From Patescibacteria group bacterium (GTDB lineage Bacteria; Patescibacteriota; Patescibacteriia; 2-12-FULL-60-25): a DNA stretch of 64,000 bases. This document shows, piece by piece, positions 43,363 to 51,966 of the stretch (its first letter is position 1; the number at the start of each line of letters is the position of its first letter). Where the stretch lies: positions 1 to 64,000 of the forward strand of contig JAQURS010000005.1 in assembly GCA_028715505.1 (NCBI GenBank). The letters are read 5' to 3'. The translations under genes were made by a program, and so were the position numbers. The notes under the pieces are model-generated. The model did no database searches. It had not been told where the DNA came from and saw only the letters and a program-made list of their open reading frames with translations.

Positions 43363-43614
43363 TTAGCCGCTAGTTGCTGATCTCTCAAGCTCGTAGACCT
43401 TGATGACGATCGGGGAGCCGGAAGAGCCTTGGAAGTTGATCCTTGATTCCCGGTTCGCCGGGGCACCGTCGACGAAGCACGAGTAGTCGCCCTTGGGAAT
43501 CTCGGCGGCTTTCAGGATCTCGGCAAGCATGACCCCTGAGTTGATGGTCACGCGAGTGACGATCGGATCGCCTTTTACCAGGATCAGCTTGACTTCGGCG
43601 CTGGACTTGGACAT
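43363..43614 (-). CDS. Small protein with a possible beta-grasp (MoaD/ThiS-like) fold
   Basis: From ATG 43614 (after AAGGAG) the product is 83 residues. The strand and helix order, with GVMLAEILKAAEIPKGDYSCFVDGAPANRES in the middle, resembles ThiS/MoaD and other ubiquitin-like proteins, but the C-terminus (SATSG) lacks the GG needed for activation. It stands alone with its own promoter and terminator. The fold assignment is tentative; an upstream in-frame start at 43665 is rejected. Confidence 0.6.
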   Translation of the reverse strand: MSKSSAEVKLILVKGDPIVTRVTINSGVMLAEILKAAEIPKGDYSCFVDGAPANRESRINFQGSSGSPIVIKVYELERSATSG

Positions 43615-43655
43615 GAACGGTCTCCTTGGGGTTTGCGGTCGGCTGTCGAGCCGTT

Positions 43656-43684
43656 TATATATCATCCATTTAAGGGGAGGTCAA
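43656..43684 (-). promoter_or_regulatory. Promoter of the small beta-grasp-like gene
   Basis: On the minus strand TTGACC (43684-43679), a 17-nt spacer and TATATA (43661-43656). Confidence 0.75.
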
Positions 43685-43748
43685 GGGTGGAGTCATCGTA
43701 TTTGATTTTTTAAATTAATCTGTTATCCTACTAACCACAACTGAAGAC

Positions 43749-43883
43749 CTATCAAGAGCGCGGCGAGAGTTTCGGCTCGTTGACCCGCCAGCAACCCTTG
43801 GCTCCAAGGAGACAAGAAGGTGCTAATTCCGACCCCTGTCACGCGGGACGCAGTCCTTAGTGACAACCACGGGAAAGATAATT
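43749..43883 (+). promoter_or_regulatory. SAM riboswitch (SAM-I/IV clan) before metK
   Basis: Conserved SAM aptamer elements appear in order: TATCAAGAG, then CCGCCAGCAACC, AAGGTGCTAATTCC and GAAAGATAA closing the P1 region. A promoter of the form TTGATT-16-TATCCT lies just upstream. The aptamer should bind SAM and lower metK expression. The second stem differs from textbook SAM-I, so a variant is likely. Confidence 0.88.
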
Positions 43884-43891
43884 ATTAATTA

Positions 43892-43908
43892 GCCTCCCGA
43901 TGGGAGGC
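43892..43908 (+). promoter_or_regulatory. Hairpin covering the metK Shine-Dalgarno site
   Basis: GCCTCCC pairs perfectly with GGGAGGC around GAT; the right arm is the ribosome-binding site of metK. No T run follows, so it is more likely a translational switch than a terminator. Confidence 0.7.
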
Positions 43909-43919
43909 ATTCATGTTTT

Positions 43920-44963
43920 ATGTTCATACCCAGTACTTACACGGTCGAAAGCGTCACGTCCGGCCATCCGGACAAGATTTGCGACCAGATATCGGACGCG
44001 ATCCTGGACGCGTATCTGGCGCAGGATCCGAACAGCCGCGTGGCCGTGGAAACTTTTGGTTCGCATGGTTTGCTCGTGATCGGCGGAGAGGTGACGAGCC
44101 TCGGCCAAGTTGATGCCGAGCAAATCGCCCGACGAATTTACCGGGAGATTGGTTATTCGGACGAATTGCGCGTCGTAACCAATATCACCCAACAATCGCC
44201 GGATATCTCACAAGGCGTGGACACGGGCGGTGCGGGCGACCAGGGGATTATGTATGGTTTTGCCACGAACGAAACGCCGGAATATTTGCCGCGCGCGGTC
44301 GTGTTGGCGCATAAGCTTTCGTCGGGTTTGGAAAAATTAAGGCGATCGGGAAAGTTACCCTGGCTTGGGCCGGATGGTAAAACGCAAGTCACTGTTCAAA
44401 ATGGGAACCTCAAGACCATCGTGGTCAGTACGCAACATTCGGAAGAAGTTGGGCAGGATATGATCCGAGAAGAATTGGTCAAAGAGCTGATCACTCCGCT
44501 GGTTAAGGAATTGGACGGGATAGATGTATTGGTCAATCCGACCGGCAAATTCACGATCGGGGGATTCGAGGCTGATACGGGCTTAACCGGACGGAAGATC
44601 ATGGTGGATACGTACGGCGGTTTGATTCCGCACGGCGGCGGATGTTTTTCCGGCAAGGATCCAACCAAAGTCGACCGCAGCGCGGCCTACATGGCCAGGT
44701 TCGCGGCGAAAAATATCGTGGCGCAAGGCTTGGCCGGCCAGTGTCTGGTTTCCGTGGCCTATGCCATTGGCCAGGCTGAGCCGGTCATGGTTAGCGCGGT
44801 TGACGGGCAGGGGAACGAGCTATCAAAGGCGGTTTTGGATCAGTACGACTTCCGTCCACTCGCGATCCTTGATCGCCTAAGCCTCCGCCATCCTATCTAC
44901 CAACAAACGGCCGCCTACGGCCATTTTGGGAAGGAAGGTTTACCGTGGGAGGGGGTGAGATAG
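43920..44963 (+). CDS. metK: S-adenosylmethionine synthetase
   Basis: MetK (347 residues) makes SAM from methionine and ATP. It shows VTSGHPDKICDQISDAILDA, GAGDQGIMYGFATNETPE, the nucleotide-binding GGCFSGKDPTKVDRSAAYMAR and DLRP-like YDFRPLAIL. It is slightly shorter than the usual 380-400. SAM supplied here feeds queA, miaB and the HsdM methylase of this window. Expression should be repressed by SAM through the riboswitch. Confidence 0.96.
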   Translation: MFIPSTYTVESVTSGHPDKICDQISDAILDAYLAQDPNSRVAVETFGSHGLLVIGGEVTSLGQVDAEQIARRIYREIGYSDELRVVTNITQQSPDISQGVDTGGAGDQGIMYGFATNETPEYLPRAVVLAHKLSSGLEKLRRSGKLPWLGPDGKTQVTVQNGNLKTIVVSTQHSEEVGQDMIREELVKELITPLVKELDGIDVLVNPTGKFTIGGFEADTGLTGRKIMVDTYGGLIPHGGGCFSGKDPTKVDRSAAYMARFAAKNIVAQGLAGQCLVSVAYAIGQAEPVMVSAVDGQGNELSKAVLDQYDFRPLAILDRLSLRHPIYQQTAAYGHFGKEGLPWEGVR

Positions 44964-45019
44964 GTAATGTTCTGAAGTTGATTTTTGGCTTATTTCAGAG
45001 TAAGGTTTGGTGAGTTTAT

Positions 45020-46561
45020 ATGGCAAAACGAACCAATGGAGCCGTTATCGGCTTTGAGGAAAAGCTCTGGGCGGCTGCGGATAAAATGCGCAACAACATG
45101 GATGCCGCGGAGTACAAGCATGTTGTTCTTGGACTGATCTTTTTGAAATATATATCAGACTCTTTTGAAGAGACTCATCAAAAAGCTCTGAAGGATCCGG
45201 ATAAATACGAAGGCATGGAAGAGGAACAGGAATTTTATAAGTCAGAAAATGTCTTTTGGGTTCCTAAAGAAGCGCGCTGGGACTTTTTGAAATCGAATGC
45301 TAAAAAACCGGAGGTAGGCAAGCTTGTTGATGACGCGATGTATTTGATTGAAAAAGATAATCCAAACCTTAAGGGAGTTCTTCCCAAAAACTATGCCAGA
45401 CCTGATTTAGATAAAGTTAGATTGGGCGAGTTAATTGATTTGATTAGTACAATCGGGTTAGGCGATCAGGAGAGTAAAAGCAAAGATATTCTTGGTCGGG
45501 TTTACGAATACTTTTTGGGCCGTTTTGCTTCGGCAGAAGGTAAGGGTGGTGGTGAATTTTTCACCCCACAAGCTGTTGTTAAACTTTTAGTGGAAATGCT
45601 ACAGCCATACAAAGGCCGCGTTTATGATCCATGCTGTGGAAGTGGCGGTATGTTTGTTCAAAGTGAAAAATTTATTCAGTCGCACGGAGGCAATACGCGT
45701 GATATCGCGATTTACGGCCAGGAATTAAATCCAACGACATGGAGATTGTGCAAGATGAATTTGGCAATTCGTGGGATTGAGGGGAACATTGGCCAGCAAT
45801 GGGCAGATAGTTTTCATAACGACCAACATATTGATCTCAAGGCGGACTTCATTTTAGCCAATCCACCTTTCAATATCAGTGATTGGGGCGGCGAGCGATT
45901 ACGCGGCGACGCGCGATGGAAGTACGGCCTACCTCCGGTCGGTAACGCTAACTATGCCTGGATTCAGCACATGATCCATCATCTTTCTCCCTCCGGGATC
46001 GCGGGTTTTGTTTTGGCAAACGGATCGTTATCATCCAATACGAGTGGTGAAGGGGAGATACGTAAGCAGTTGATCAATAACGGGTTGGTTGATTGCATTA
46101 TAGCCTTACCTTCTCAACTTTTTTACACGACTCAAATTCCAGCCTGTCTTTGGTTTGTTTCTCGAGATCGTTACGATCATAAATTACGTGATCGTCATGA
46201 CGAAATTTTATTTATTGACGCCCGTAAGATGGGCGCCATGATCTCGCGAAGAAATCGTGAGCTGACGGATGAAGACATTAAAAAGATTTCCGAGGCCTAT
46301 CATTGTTGGAGAACAAAAGACTGCAAATATCAAGATGTTAAAGGCTTTTGCAAAGCCGCTAAGCTCGAAGAGGTAGAAAAGAACGGTTTTGTTTTAACGC
46401 CCGGTCGGTATGTAGGGTCGGATTACGTGGAAGAGGATGTCGAGGTGTTTGAGGAGAAAATGGCAAAATTAACAAAAGGATTATCTGAGCAATTTGAAAA
46501 ATCAAAAGAACTGGAGAAGGAAATTAAAAAGAATTTAAAGAGTATCGGATTTGAGATTTGA
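45020..46561 (+). CDS. hsdM: Type I restriction-modification methylase subunit
   Basis: HsdM (513 residues) is the adenine N6-methylase of a type I system. The N-terminal helical domain ([21 protein letters not shown]) precedes the SAM motif [11 protein letters not shown] (from 203) and the catalytic NPPF (281-284). The C-terminal coiled part contacts HsdS. It opens an AT-richer island that ends near 56 kb, in line with horizontal transfer. Confidence 0.96.
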   Translation: MAKRTNGAVIGFEEKLWAAADKMRNNMDAAEYKHVVLGLIFLKYISDSFEETHQKALKDPDKYEGMEEEQEFYKSENVFWVPKEARWDFLKSNAKKPEVGKLVDDAMYLIEKDNPNLKGVLPKNYARPDLDKVRLGELIDLISTIGLGDQESKSKDILGRVYEYFLGRFASAEGKGGGEFFTPQAVVKLLVEMLQPYKGRVYDPCCGSGGMFVQSEKFIQSHGGNTRDIAIYGQELNPTTWRLCKMNLAIRGIEGNIGQQWADSFHNDQHIDLKADFILANPPFNISDWGGERLRGDARWKYGLPPVGNANYAWIQHMIHHLSPSGIAGFVLANGSLSSNTSGEGEIRKQLINNGLVDCIIALPSQLFYTTQIPACLWFVSRDRYDHKLRDRHDEILFIDARKMGAMISRRNRELTDEDIKKISEAYHCWRTKDCKYQDVKGFCKAAKLEEVEKNGFVLTPGRYVGSDYVEEDVEVFEEKMAKLTKGLSEQFEKSKELEKEIKKNLKSIGFEI

Positions 46562-46620
46562 GGGCTTGACAGGGCGTTCTAATTTTGTTCTATTTTTGGT
46601 AAAATTGAAGCATATGCCAG

Positions 46621-46795
46621 ACATCTCTCTTGTTCGCTGTGGATATCCGGACTATTAGTGAGCATCTTCAAAATATTTATAAAAGCGCTGAATTGTCGGA
46701 AATTTCAACTATCCGGAATTTCCGGATAGTTCAGAACGAAGGCGGTAGAGAGGTTCAGCGTGAAATTGCCTTTCTATAATCTTGATGCCATCATA
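46621..46795 (+). pseudogene. Remnant of a RhuM-family gene
   Basis: In one frame from 46621 the DNA reads LLFAVDIRTISEHLQNIY, then KSAELSEISTIRNFRIVQNE and GGREVQREIAF, and continues after a +1 shift as YNLDAII. This matches the conserved core of virulence RhuM proteins. There is no start, the N- and C-terminal parts are missing and one frameshift is present. RhuM genes often sit in type I restriction loci, so this is probably a decayed accessory gene. Confidence 0.65.
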
Positions 46796-46824
46796 ATCCA
46801 TTTAATATTTATTTTTTATTCAAT

Positions 46825-47679
46825 ATGGAGAAACAATTAATTACGCGATTGCATAAAAATTTTGAAGATTGCGCACATCGGAACGATGATGGGATAGAGT
46901 TTTGGTATGCACGTGAGTTGCAGACATTGTTAGGGTATGAACGATGGGAAAATTTTGAGAATGCAATTAATAAAGCCAAAGTTGCTTGTGAAACGGCAAA
47001 ACAGCCCATTTTTGACCATTTTCGTGACGCCACGAAAAAGGTTGATTTGGGTTTAGGTAGTCAACGCGAAGTTGTGGATATCATGCTTACTCGTTATGCG
47101 TGTTATTTGATTGCGCAAAATGGCGACCCTCGAAAAGATGAAATTGCTTTTGCAATGACTTATTTTGCAGTGCAAACGCGCAAGCAGGAATTGGTCGAAC
47201 AGCGTCTGGCTGAATGGGAGCGATTGCACGCAAGAGAAAAGCTGACGATAACGGAAAAGGATTTGTCCGGAATCTTATTCGAACGCGGCGTGGATAATCA
47301 GGGTTTTGCAAGAATTCGCAGCAAGGGAGACGCGGCATTATTTGGAGGTTATACTACACAGGACATGAAGGAAAAGTTAGGAATACCGGAAAAGCGGCCG
47401 TTAGCTGATTTTCTACCCTCGGTGACCATTAAGGCCAAGGATCTTGCTAGCGAAATCACGAATCACAATGTGAAGCGCGACCAAACTCTGCAAGGCGAAG
47501 CGCCGATTACGTTTGAGCACGTGAAGAATAATGAAAATATGCGTGAGATGCTTGCCAAGAGTGGTATTCAGCCGGAGGATCTGCCGCCCGAAGAGGATAC
47601 AAAGAAACTAGAGCGAAAATTAAAAGCAGAAGGTAAAGCATTGCCAAAGAGCGTGAAAAAGCTCAAGGGTCAAGAATAA
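46825..47679 (+). CDS. dinD: DNA-damage-inducible protein D homologue
   Basis: The 284-residue product matches DinD: a BRO-N like N-terminal domain (FWYARELQTLLGYERWENFENAINKA), DIMLTRYACYLIAQNGDPRK, and the C-terminal half with GDAALFGGYTTQDMKEKLGIP and RPLADFLPSVTIKAKDLA. E. coli DinD inhibits RecA filaments; genes of this family recur within type I restriction loci. Transcription follows hsdM across the rhuM remnant. Confidence 0.88.
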   Translation: MEKQLITRLHKNFEDCAHRNDDGIEFWYARELQTLLGYERWENFENAINKAKVACETAKQPIFDHFRDATKKVDLGLGSQREVVDIMLTRYACYLIAQNGDPRKDEIAFAMTYFAVQTRKQELVEQRLAEWERLHAREKLTITEKDLSGILFERGVDNQGFARIRSKGDAALFGGYTTQDMKEKLGIPEKRPLADFLPSVTIKAKDLASEITNHNVKRDQTLQGEAPITFEHVKNNENMREMLAKSGIQPEDLPPEEDTKKLERKLKAEGKALPKSVKKLKGQE

Positions 47680-47719
47680 ATGAAAATTGTGCCTAAGAAC
47701 ACAAAGGCTGTAAACCAAT

Positions 47720-47830
47720 ATGATTGAGAAAAACGAGATTAAAATCACCAAACAAGACCTGAAAACAATCTATCGTGGCGATTATCTTTTTTTCGTGGGC
47801 AAGATTTTACCCAACTGTTTTTTGGCGTAG
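47720..47830 (+). CDS. Possible 36-residue peptide
   Basis: ATG 47720 opens a 36-codon frame starting MIEKNEIKITKQDL and ending in a short hydrophobic patch. No clear ribosome-binding site. It may be the remains of a larger gene in the island. Confidence 0.25.
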   Translation: MIEKNEIKITKQDLKTIYRGDYLFFVGKILPNCFLA

Positions 47831-47851
47831 GTGTAATGTTAAGGAATGATA

Positions 47852-48262
47852 ATGAATGATATGTTTCTCTTTAAGAAAAAGGAATGTGTAAATCATGGAA
47901 GTTTTTGCCAAGAATGCGGTCATGAAAAGTGGCTTTCGAATCTTTTTGGTATCCGTTATTGTTTGCATTGTAGAAAAAATACAGTTAGTGATCTTCGTAT
48001 TTCAATTTATGAGACAATCAAAGTGCGAGATTCTTTTAGGCTTAGAAAAAAATCTGCTGGATTCAGAAAATTTGTTGTTGAAGTTATAGGCGGATGGTTT
48101 AGTAGTGAACAATGTAAAGATGGGGTCGAGTTATCTAGAACGCTAGATAAGGAAAAGGATGAATATCACGAAATCGTAAAGGATTATCAGACGGGCAAGA
48201 TTGTGCACGAGAATCATGAAAAACTAAGCGACCATGTGGGGCATGGTAGTGCTAGGCACTAA
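47852..48262 (+). CDS. Zinc-ribbon protein of the restriction island
   Basis: The protein of about 136 residues has a zinc ribbon formed by CxxC pairs (CQECGHE and CLHC, about 17-45). A basic middle follows, and the C-terminus VHENHEKLSDHVGHGSARH is rich in histidine and resembles a tail seen in other hypothetical proteins. ATG 47852 has AAGGA at 7 nt; an ATG 6 nt earlier is too close. It may bind nucleic acid or the restriction complex, but no function is known. Confidence 0.65.
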   Translation: MNDMFLFKKKECVNHGSFCQECGHEKWLSNLFGIRYCLHCRKNTVSDLRISIYETIKVRDSFRLRKKSAGFRKFVVEVIGGWFSSEQCKDGVELSRTLDKEKDEYHEIVKDYQTGKIVHENHEKLSDHVGHGSARH

Positions 48263-48269
48263 TATAACT

Positions 48270-49040
48270 ATGGAATATAAACAAGACACAATTGGAGATA
48301 TTCTCACGAGTGAGCATGAGATGGTTGTGCACGGCGCTGAACTTTATGGTGAGTATTTTATAAATGCTAATGAATTTAATAGTCTGCTTCAAGACTTTAT
48401 AAAATCGGTTGGCATGGAACTTTATGTATTTGCTGCTTTTCTTTCAGTTGTAAAAAAGTACCACACTCTTTCCTTGTTCTCAGCTGTCAGACGGCATCAT
48501 GTCCAGATGATGTTGGATTTACGGATAGTTTTGGAAGCTGGCGCTGCAGCTGCTTATGCCATAGCAAATCCTCAAAAGGAGAATTTTTTAACCGTGATGG
48601 ATAATGGGCTTGTTGATTCACCCAAAGAACTATCAAGTAAATGGTATGCTTGGCTTGATAAAAATTATTCGGCTGGTTCGCAAGCCATAAAAAATTTCAA
48701 AGTGGAAGTGATTAATAAGACAACGGCTCATGCAAACTTAATTTATGCACAAAAGAATTTTGAGTTAAATCCGAACAAAAATTCTTTTTCAATACCATTT
48801 TTTGATTTTCCGGATGATTATCATATCAAGTCGGATCTTTGGATGATTGGAAATATTGCCTTGTGTTTAATGGATTTATTTAATGGAGTTAATAAGTCTC
48901 AAAACGTAATCAAATTTTCAGAAGATTTTGTGCCCAGATTGCTTGCACTGGAAAAACAGAATCATCGATTGAAAGATGAAATGATGGATACTGAAAGGTT
49001 CAAAAAAATTTCGTCTAACCAAAAATATGAATCTTCTTGA
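48270..49040 (+). CDS. Uncharacterised helical protein of the island
   Basis: From ATG 48270 the product is about 256 residues, predicted mostly alpha-helical, with a conserved-looking core SAVRRHHVQMMLDLRIVLEAGAAAAYAIA (about 72-100). No catalytic motif or signal peptide is visible, and the family is not recognised. Its AT-rich codons match the rest of the island. Its end overlaps the next gene by 14 nt. Confidence 0.65.
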   Translation: MEYKQDTIGDILTSEHEMVVHGAELYGEYFINANEFNSLLQDFIKSVGMELYVFAAFLSVVKKYHTLSLFSAVRRHHVQMMLDLRIVLEAGAAAAYAIANPQKENFLTVMDNGLVDSPKELSSKWYAWLDKNYSAGSQAIKNFKVEVINKTTAHANLIYAQKNFELNPNKNSFSIPFFDFPDDYHIKSDLWMIGNIALCLMDLFNGVNKSQNVIKFSEDFVPRLLALEKQNHRLKDEMMDTERFKKISSNQKYESS

Positions 49041-49365
49041 AAAATTACGATTAGATACATGGTACTGTTTAGTATTATACCTAGGCGCTTTATTGGTTAT
49101 GGCTTCTTTGATTATAAAAGATATTGCCTTTTTAAATAACCGCTATCTGTTTGGTTTGGGTTCAGGGATGGTTTTGATAGGATTGTCTTATTGTATTGCT
49201 GAAAAAAAGTTATCAGCAATTAAATCACCCAATGCCTATACTGGACCGGCGGCGCTACTCTCGTGGCGAGAAATCCATCATAGCTTTGTAACAATCGCGC
49301 TTCTAATAATAGGTATATGTTTGGCTGGTGCATTCGGTTTATTTATAGTGAAGGGTTTAATTTAA
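49027..49365 (+). CDS. Small membrane protein of the island
   Basis: The 112-residue product has three hydrophobic helices (about 12-29, 38-56 and 88-108). It overlaps the preceding gene by 14 nt and ends 3 nt before hsdS, so it is translated as part of the operon. No family recognised. Confidence 0.65.
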   Translation: MNLLEKLRLDTWYCLVLYLGALLVMASLIIKDIAFLNNRYLFGLGSGMVLIGLSYCIAEKKLSAIKSPNAYTGPAALLSWREIHHSFVTIALLIIGICLAGAFGLFIVKGLI

Positions 49366-49368
49366 CTT

Positions 49369-50502
49369 ATGGATAAAATCCAATCAAAACTTAAACAAAC
49401 CCCCCTCGGCTCCATTCCGGAAGGATGGAAAGAATTGGAGCTTGAAAAAATTGCTGTTATTATAAAGGATGTTTTTGCGCCTAATGGACAAAATGATTTG
49501 TCATATATTGGATTAGAGCACATCAATCAGCAGGATTTGTCTTTGAATTCTATTGGCCGATCGTCCGAGGTAAAAAGTAATAAATTCCGTTTTCAGGCTG
49601 GTGATATCTTGTTTGGCAAATTGAGGCCCTATTTTAGAAAAATTTATAGACCCAATTTTTCCGGCGTATGTTCTACGGATATTTGGGCAATAAGAGCGAA
49701 AGAAGGAATTGATCAAAAATGGTTATTTTATTTGTTAGCAACCCAAGATTTTATTGACGCTGCCAGTGGTGGAAGTAGTGGAACTCGTATGCCGCGTGCG
49801 GACTGGAAGCATTTGAAAGATATGATTTGGTTAGTTCCAAATATTATAGAGCAGCGACGCATCGCCTCCATCCTAACCTCTCTCGACGATAAAATCGAAC
49901 TAAACCGCCAGATAAATGCTACGCTTGAGAAAATCGCGAGCGCTTTGTACAAAAATTGGTTTGTGGATGATATTGATCCGAATAATTTGCCGGAGGGGTG
50001 GAGGGTTACTCGACTTGGAGATGTTATAAAATTTAATTACGGAAAAGCTTTAAAAGAAGAAGATAGAAAAAAAGGGAATGTGAAAGTATTTGGATCAAGT
50101 GGTTTTGTAGGGTTTCATAATGAGAAGCTTGCTGTTGGGCCGGGTATTGTTGTAGGTCGCAAAGGGAATGTTGGGAGTATGTACTGGTCTGCTGGTGATT
50201 TTTATCCAATAGATACGACTTATTATATAACATCTGAATTACCGCTGACTTATTGTTATTTTTTGTTGAAAAGCTTATCTTTTGTGAACGGTGATTCGGT
50301 CGTACCAGGCTTGAATCGAGGACAAGCTTACGGAATTGAAATATTTTTACCTGGCAGGGACGTGTTAAATAAGTTTGATAAAGTTGCCATGAATTTGAGG
50401 GAGATGATGAACGTCAATGAAAAAGAAAATGATACGCTGACTTTTATTCGCGATTTGCTTTTGCCGAGATTGATGAGTGGGAAAATAAGAATTGAATTAT
50501 GA
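49369..50502 (+). CDS. hsdS: Type I restriction specificity subunit
   Basis: HsdS (377 residues) has two target recognition domains: the first about 18-160 (IPEGWKELELEKIAVI), the second about 207-340 (LPEGWRVTRLGDVIKF). Each ends in a conserved helix (QRRIASILTSLDDKIELNRQINATLEKIASALYKNWF is the first, here only cited in part as LDDKIELNRQ). It sets the bipartite DNA site cut and methylated by HsdR and HsdM. The recognised sequence cannot be told. Confidence 0.93.
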   Translation: MDKIQSKLKQTPLGSIPEGWKELELEKIAVIIKDVFAPNGQNDLSYIGLEHINQQDLSLNSIGRSSEVKSNKFRFQAGDILFGKLRPYFRKIYRPNFSGVCSTDIWAIRAKEGIDQKWLFYLLATQDFIDAASGGSSGTRMPRADWKHLKDMIWLVPNIIEQRRIASILTSLDDKIELNRQINATLEKIASALYKNWFVDDIDPNNLPEGWRVTRLGDVIKFNYGKALKEEDRKKGNVKVFGSSGFVGFHNEKLAVGPGIVVGRKGNVGSMYWSAGDFYPIDTTYYITSELPLTYCYFLLKSLSFVNGDSVVPGLNRGQAYGIEIFLPGRDVLNKFDKVAMNLREMMNVNEKENDTLTFIRDLLLPRLMSGKIRIEL

Positions 50503-51188
50503 AATTTCTAAAAACAATAGGTAATTTCTTTTTATTTTTATGGCGTGTTACTTTGATACGTTTTATAGTATTTTTTTGTATAGCACCTGTTTTAATTTGT
50601 TTTTGGCTTTTTGGCGCTCCTTGGTATAAGACGCCTTTGACCTTTGACATAAATTCCTGTTCTTTTCAGAGTACGAGGGTTGTAGCAGATTCACCTATGG
50701 ATTCAAGAAGCTTTATTTTATCAAAATTGTTTCAGGTATCTTTTGGCTTGGATCGGTACAAAGTGTGTTTGGTTAATCGTAATCAGGTATTTTTTGCAGG
50801 AAGAAGGGTTGACAATAAGGAGAATAAGGAATTTGGCGCGATTGAATATACGATTGGAATTTATGGAAATGGCAATACGTCAACGTTAAGGTTATATTCA
50901 CAAATAAGCGATAGCCCACGCTGTACGCCATTCAGTTATAGTGGCACAGGAGAATTGTCAGTCATACCCACGTTAATGGTCTACTCTCATCCCGAAACAA
51001 CTGAGCCGATTTGTACTAGTGGCGAAGTCGATTTTAGTAAAACGGAACTTTATTACCAACCAGATGTTATTGCGTATATAATCAAATTATTCGCTATATT
51101 TGTTCTCTGGTCAGCTTTTATTTTAGGGCTTCATAAATTATGGTCATTTGCTGATGTAAACCGTGAACGGTTACAAAAATATCGATGA
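50499..51188 (+). CDS. Membrane protein between hsdS and the protease
   Basis: The 229-residue product has a long hydrophobic N-terminal segment (about 10-42) and a second helix near 192-212. The part between is probably extracytoplasmic, with cysteines (NSCSFQ, KVCLVN, PRCTPF, PICTSG). Start and stop overlap both neighbours by 4 nt (ATGA), so it is tightly coupled to hsdS and the protease gene. No family recognised. Confidence 0.65.
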   Translation: MKFLKTIGNFFLFLWRVTLIRFIVFFCIAPVLICFWLFGAPWYKTPLTFDINSCSFQSTRVVADSPMDSRSFILSKLFQVSFGLDRYKVCLVNRNQVFFAGRRVDNKENKEFGAIEYTIGIYGNGNTSTLRLYSQISDSPRCTPFSYSGTGELSVIPTLMVYSHPETTEPICTSGEVDFSKTELYYQPDVIAYIIKLFAIFVLWSAFILGLHKLWSFADVNRERLQKYR

Positions 51189-51964
51189 GGAATATGAGTG
51201 TACCCGAAATTATTACTGAAGTAAGCTCCGGAATAGTCTCAATAACTTTTTTAAAAGCCGGAAGTAAAATTGCATCTGGTTCAGCTTTTTTGGCAAAAGA
51301 TATGGTTATTTCTAACAACCACATCTTTCATCCTGGCGAAGGGTCTTTCGCGCCAGATGTTATAGTTAAACTAAAGGTTGACAATTCAGAATTCACGTTT
51401 AAGTACTCTGATTTGGCGTCGTATGTTGTCTGTGGCTCGCCCCAGGAACATGATGATTATATTGTCTTAGATATCAGGGACAACAATTTTTTTAAAAGTA
51501 AGTATCAATTCGAATTAGGTACACATAAAGATATAAGAACCGGCGAGCAAGTGCTAATTATGGGATATCCTTTTGAGCAAGAGCAACTTACTTCACACAT
51601 CGGGTACATTTCAGCGCAATATCTCGAGGGTGGGGTCAACATTATGCAACTTGATGCTAGCGTAAATAATGGAAATTCAGGAGGGCCTTTGATAGATCTT
51701 AGAACTAAAAATGTAGTTGGAATTATTACAAGAAAAGCTACCGGTTTGGTTAAACAATTTGATGACTTGATGGATACGTTTGATAAAAATGCGGAAATAT
51801 TGCAAAAGCTTGAAGGGATCGCTTGGGGAGGGCTAACCATTGGTAAAATATTAGCCACATCACAGCAACAAATGAATGAGATCGCAAAAAATATTAAGAG
51901 ATCTGCAAACGTTGGTATAGGTTATGCTTTCTCGTGTGATAAATTAAAATTAGAAATTGAGTAA
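51185..51964 (+). CDS. Trypsin-like serine protease within the restriction operon
   Basis: The 259-residue protein follows the HtrA/trypsin fold: [16 protein letters not shown] with the catalytic His (H46), HDDYIVLD with the Asp (D90 or D91) and NNGNSGGPL with the Ser (S165). There is no signal peptide and no PDZ domain, so it is probably cytoplasmic. It overlaps its upstream neighbour by 4 nt and ends 2 nt before hsdR. Its position suggests a role linked to restriction or defence rather than protein quality control; that is inference. Confidence 0.85.
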   Translation: MRNMSVPEIITEVSSGIVSITFLKAGSKIASGSAFLAKDMVISNNHIFHPGEGSFAPDVIVKLKVDNSEFTFKYSDLASYVVCGSPQEHDDYIVLDIRDNNFFKSKYQFELGTHKDIRTGEQVLIMGYPFEQEQLTSHIGYISAQYLEGGVNIMQLDASVNNGNSGGPLIDLRTKNVVGIITRKATGLVKQFDDLMDTFDKNAEILQKLEGIAWGGLTIGKILATSQQQMNEIAKNIKRSANVGIGYAFSCDKLKLEIE

Positions 51965-51966
51965 TT

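Noticed and set aside
43913-44113. 66-residue ORF starting 7 nt before metK with better Shine-Dalgarno spacing
   Set aside because: Out of frame with metK and covering its conserved start region; metK is certain, so this is a shadow frame.
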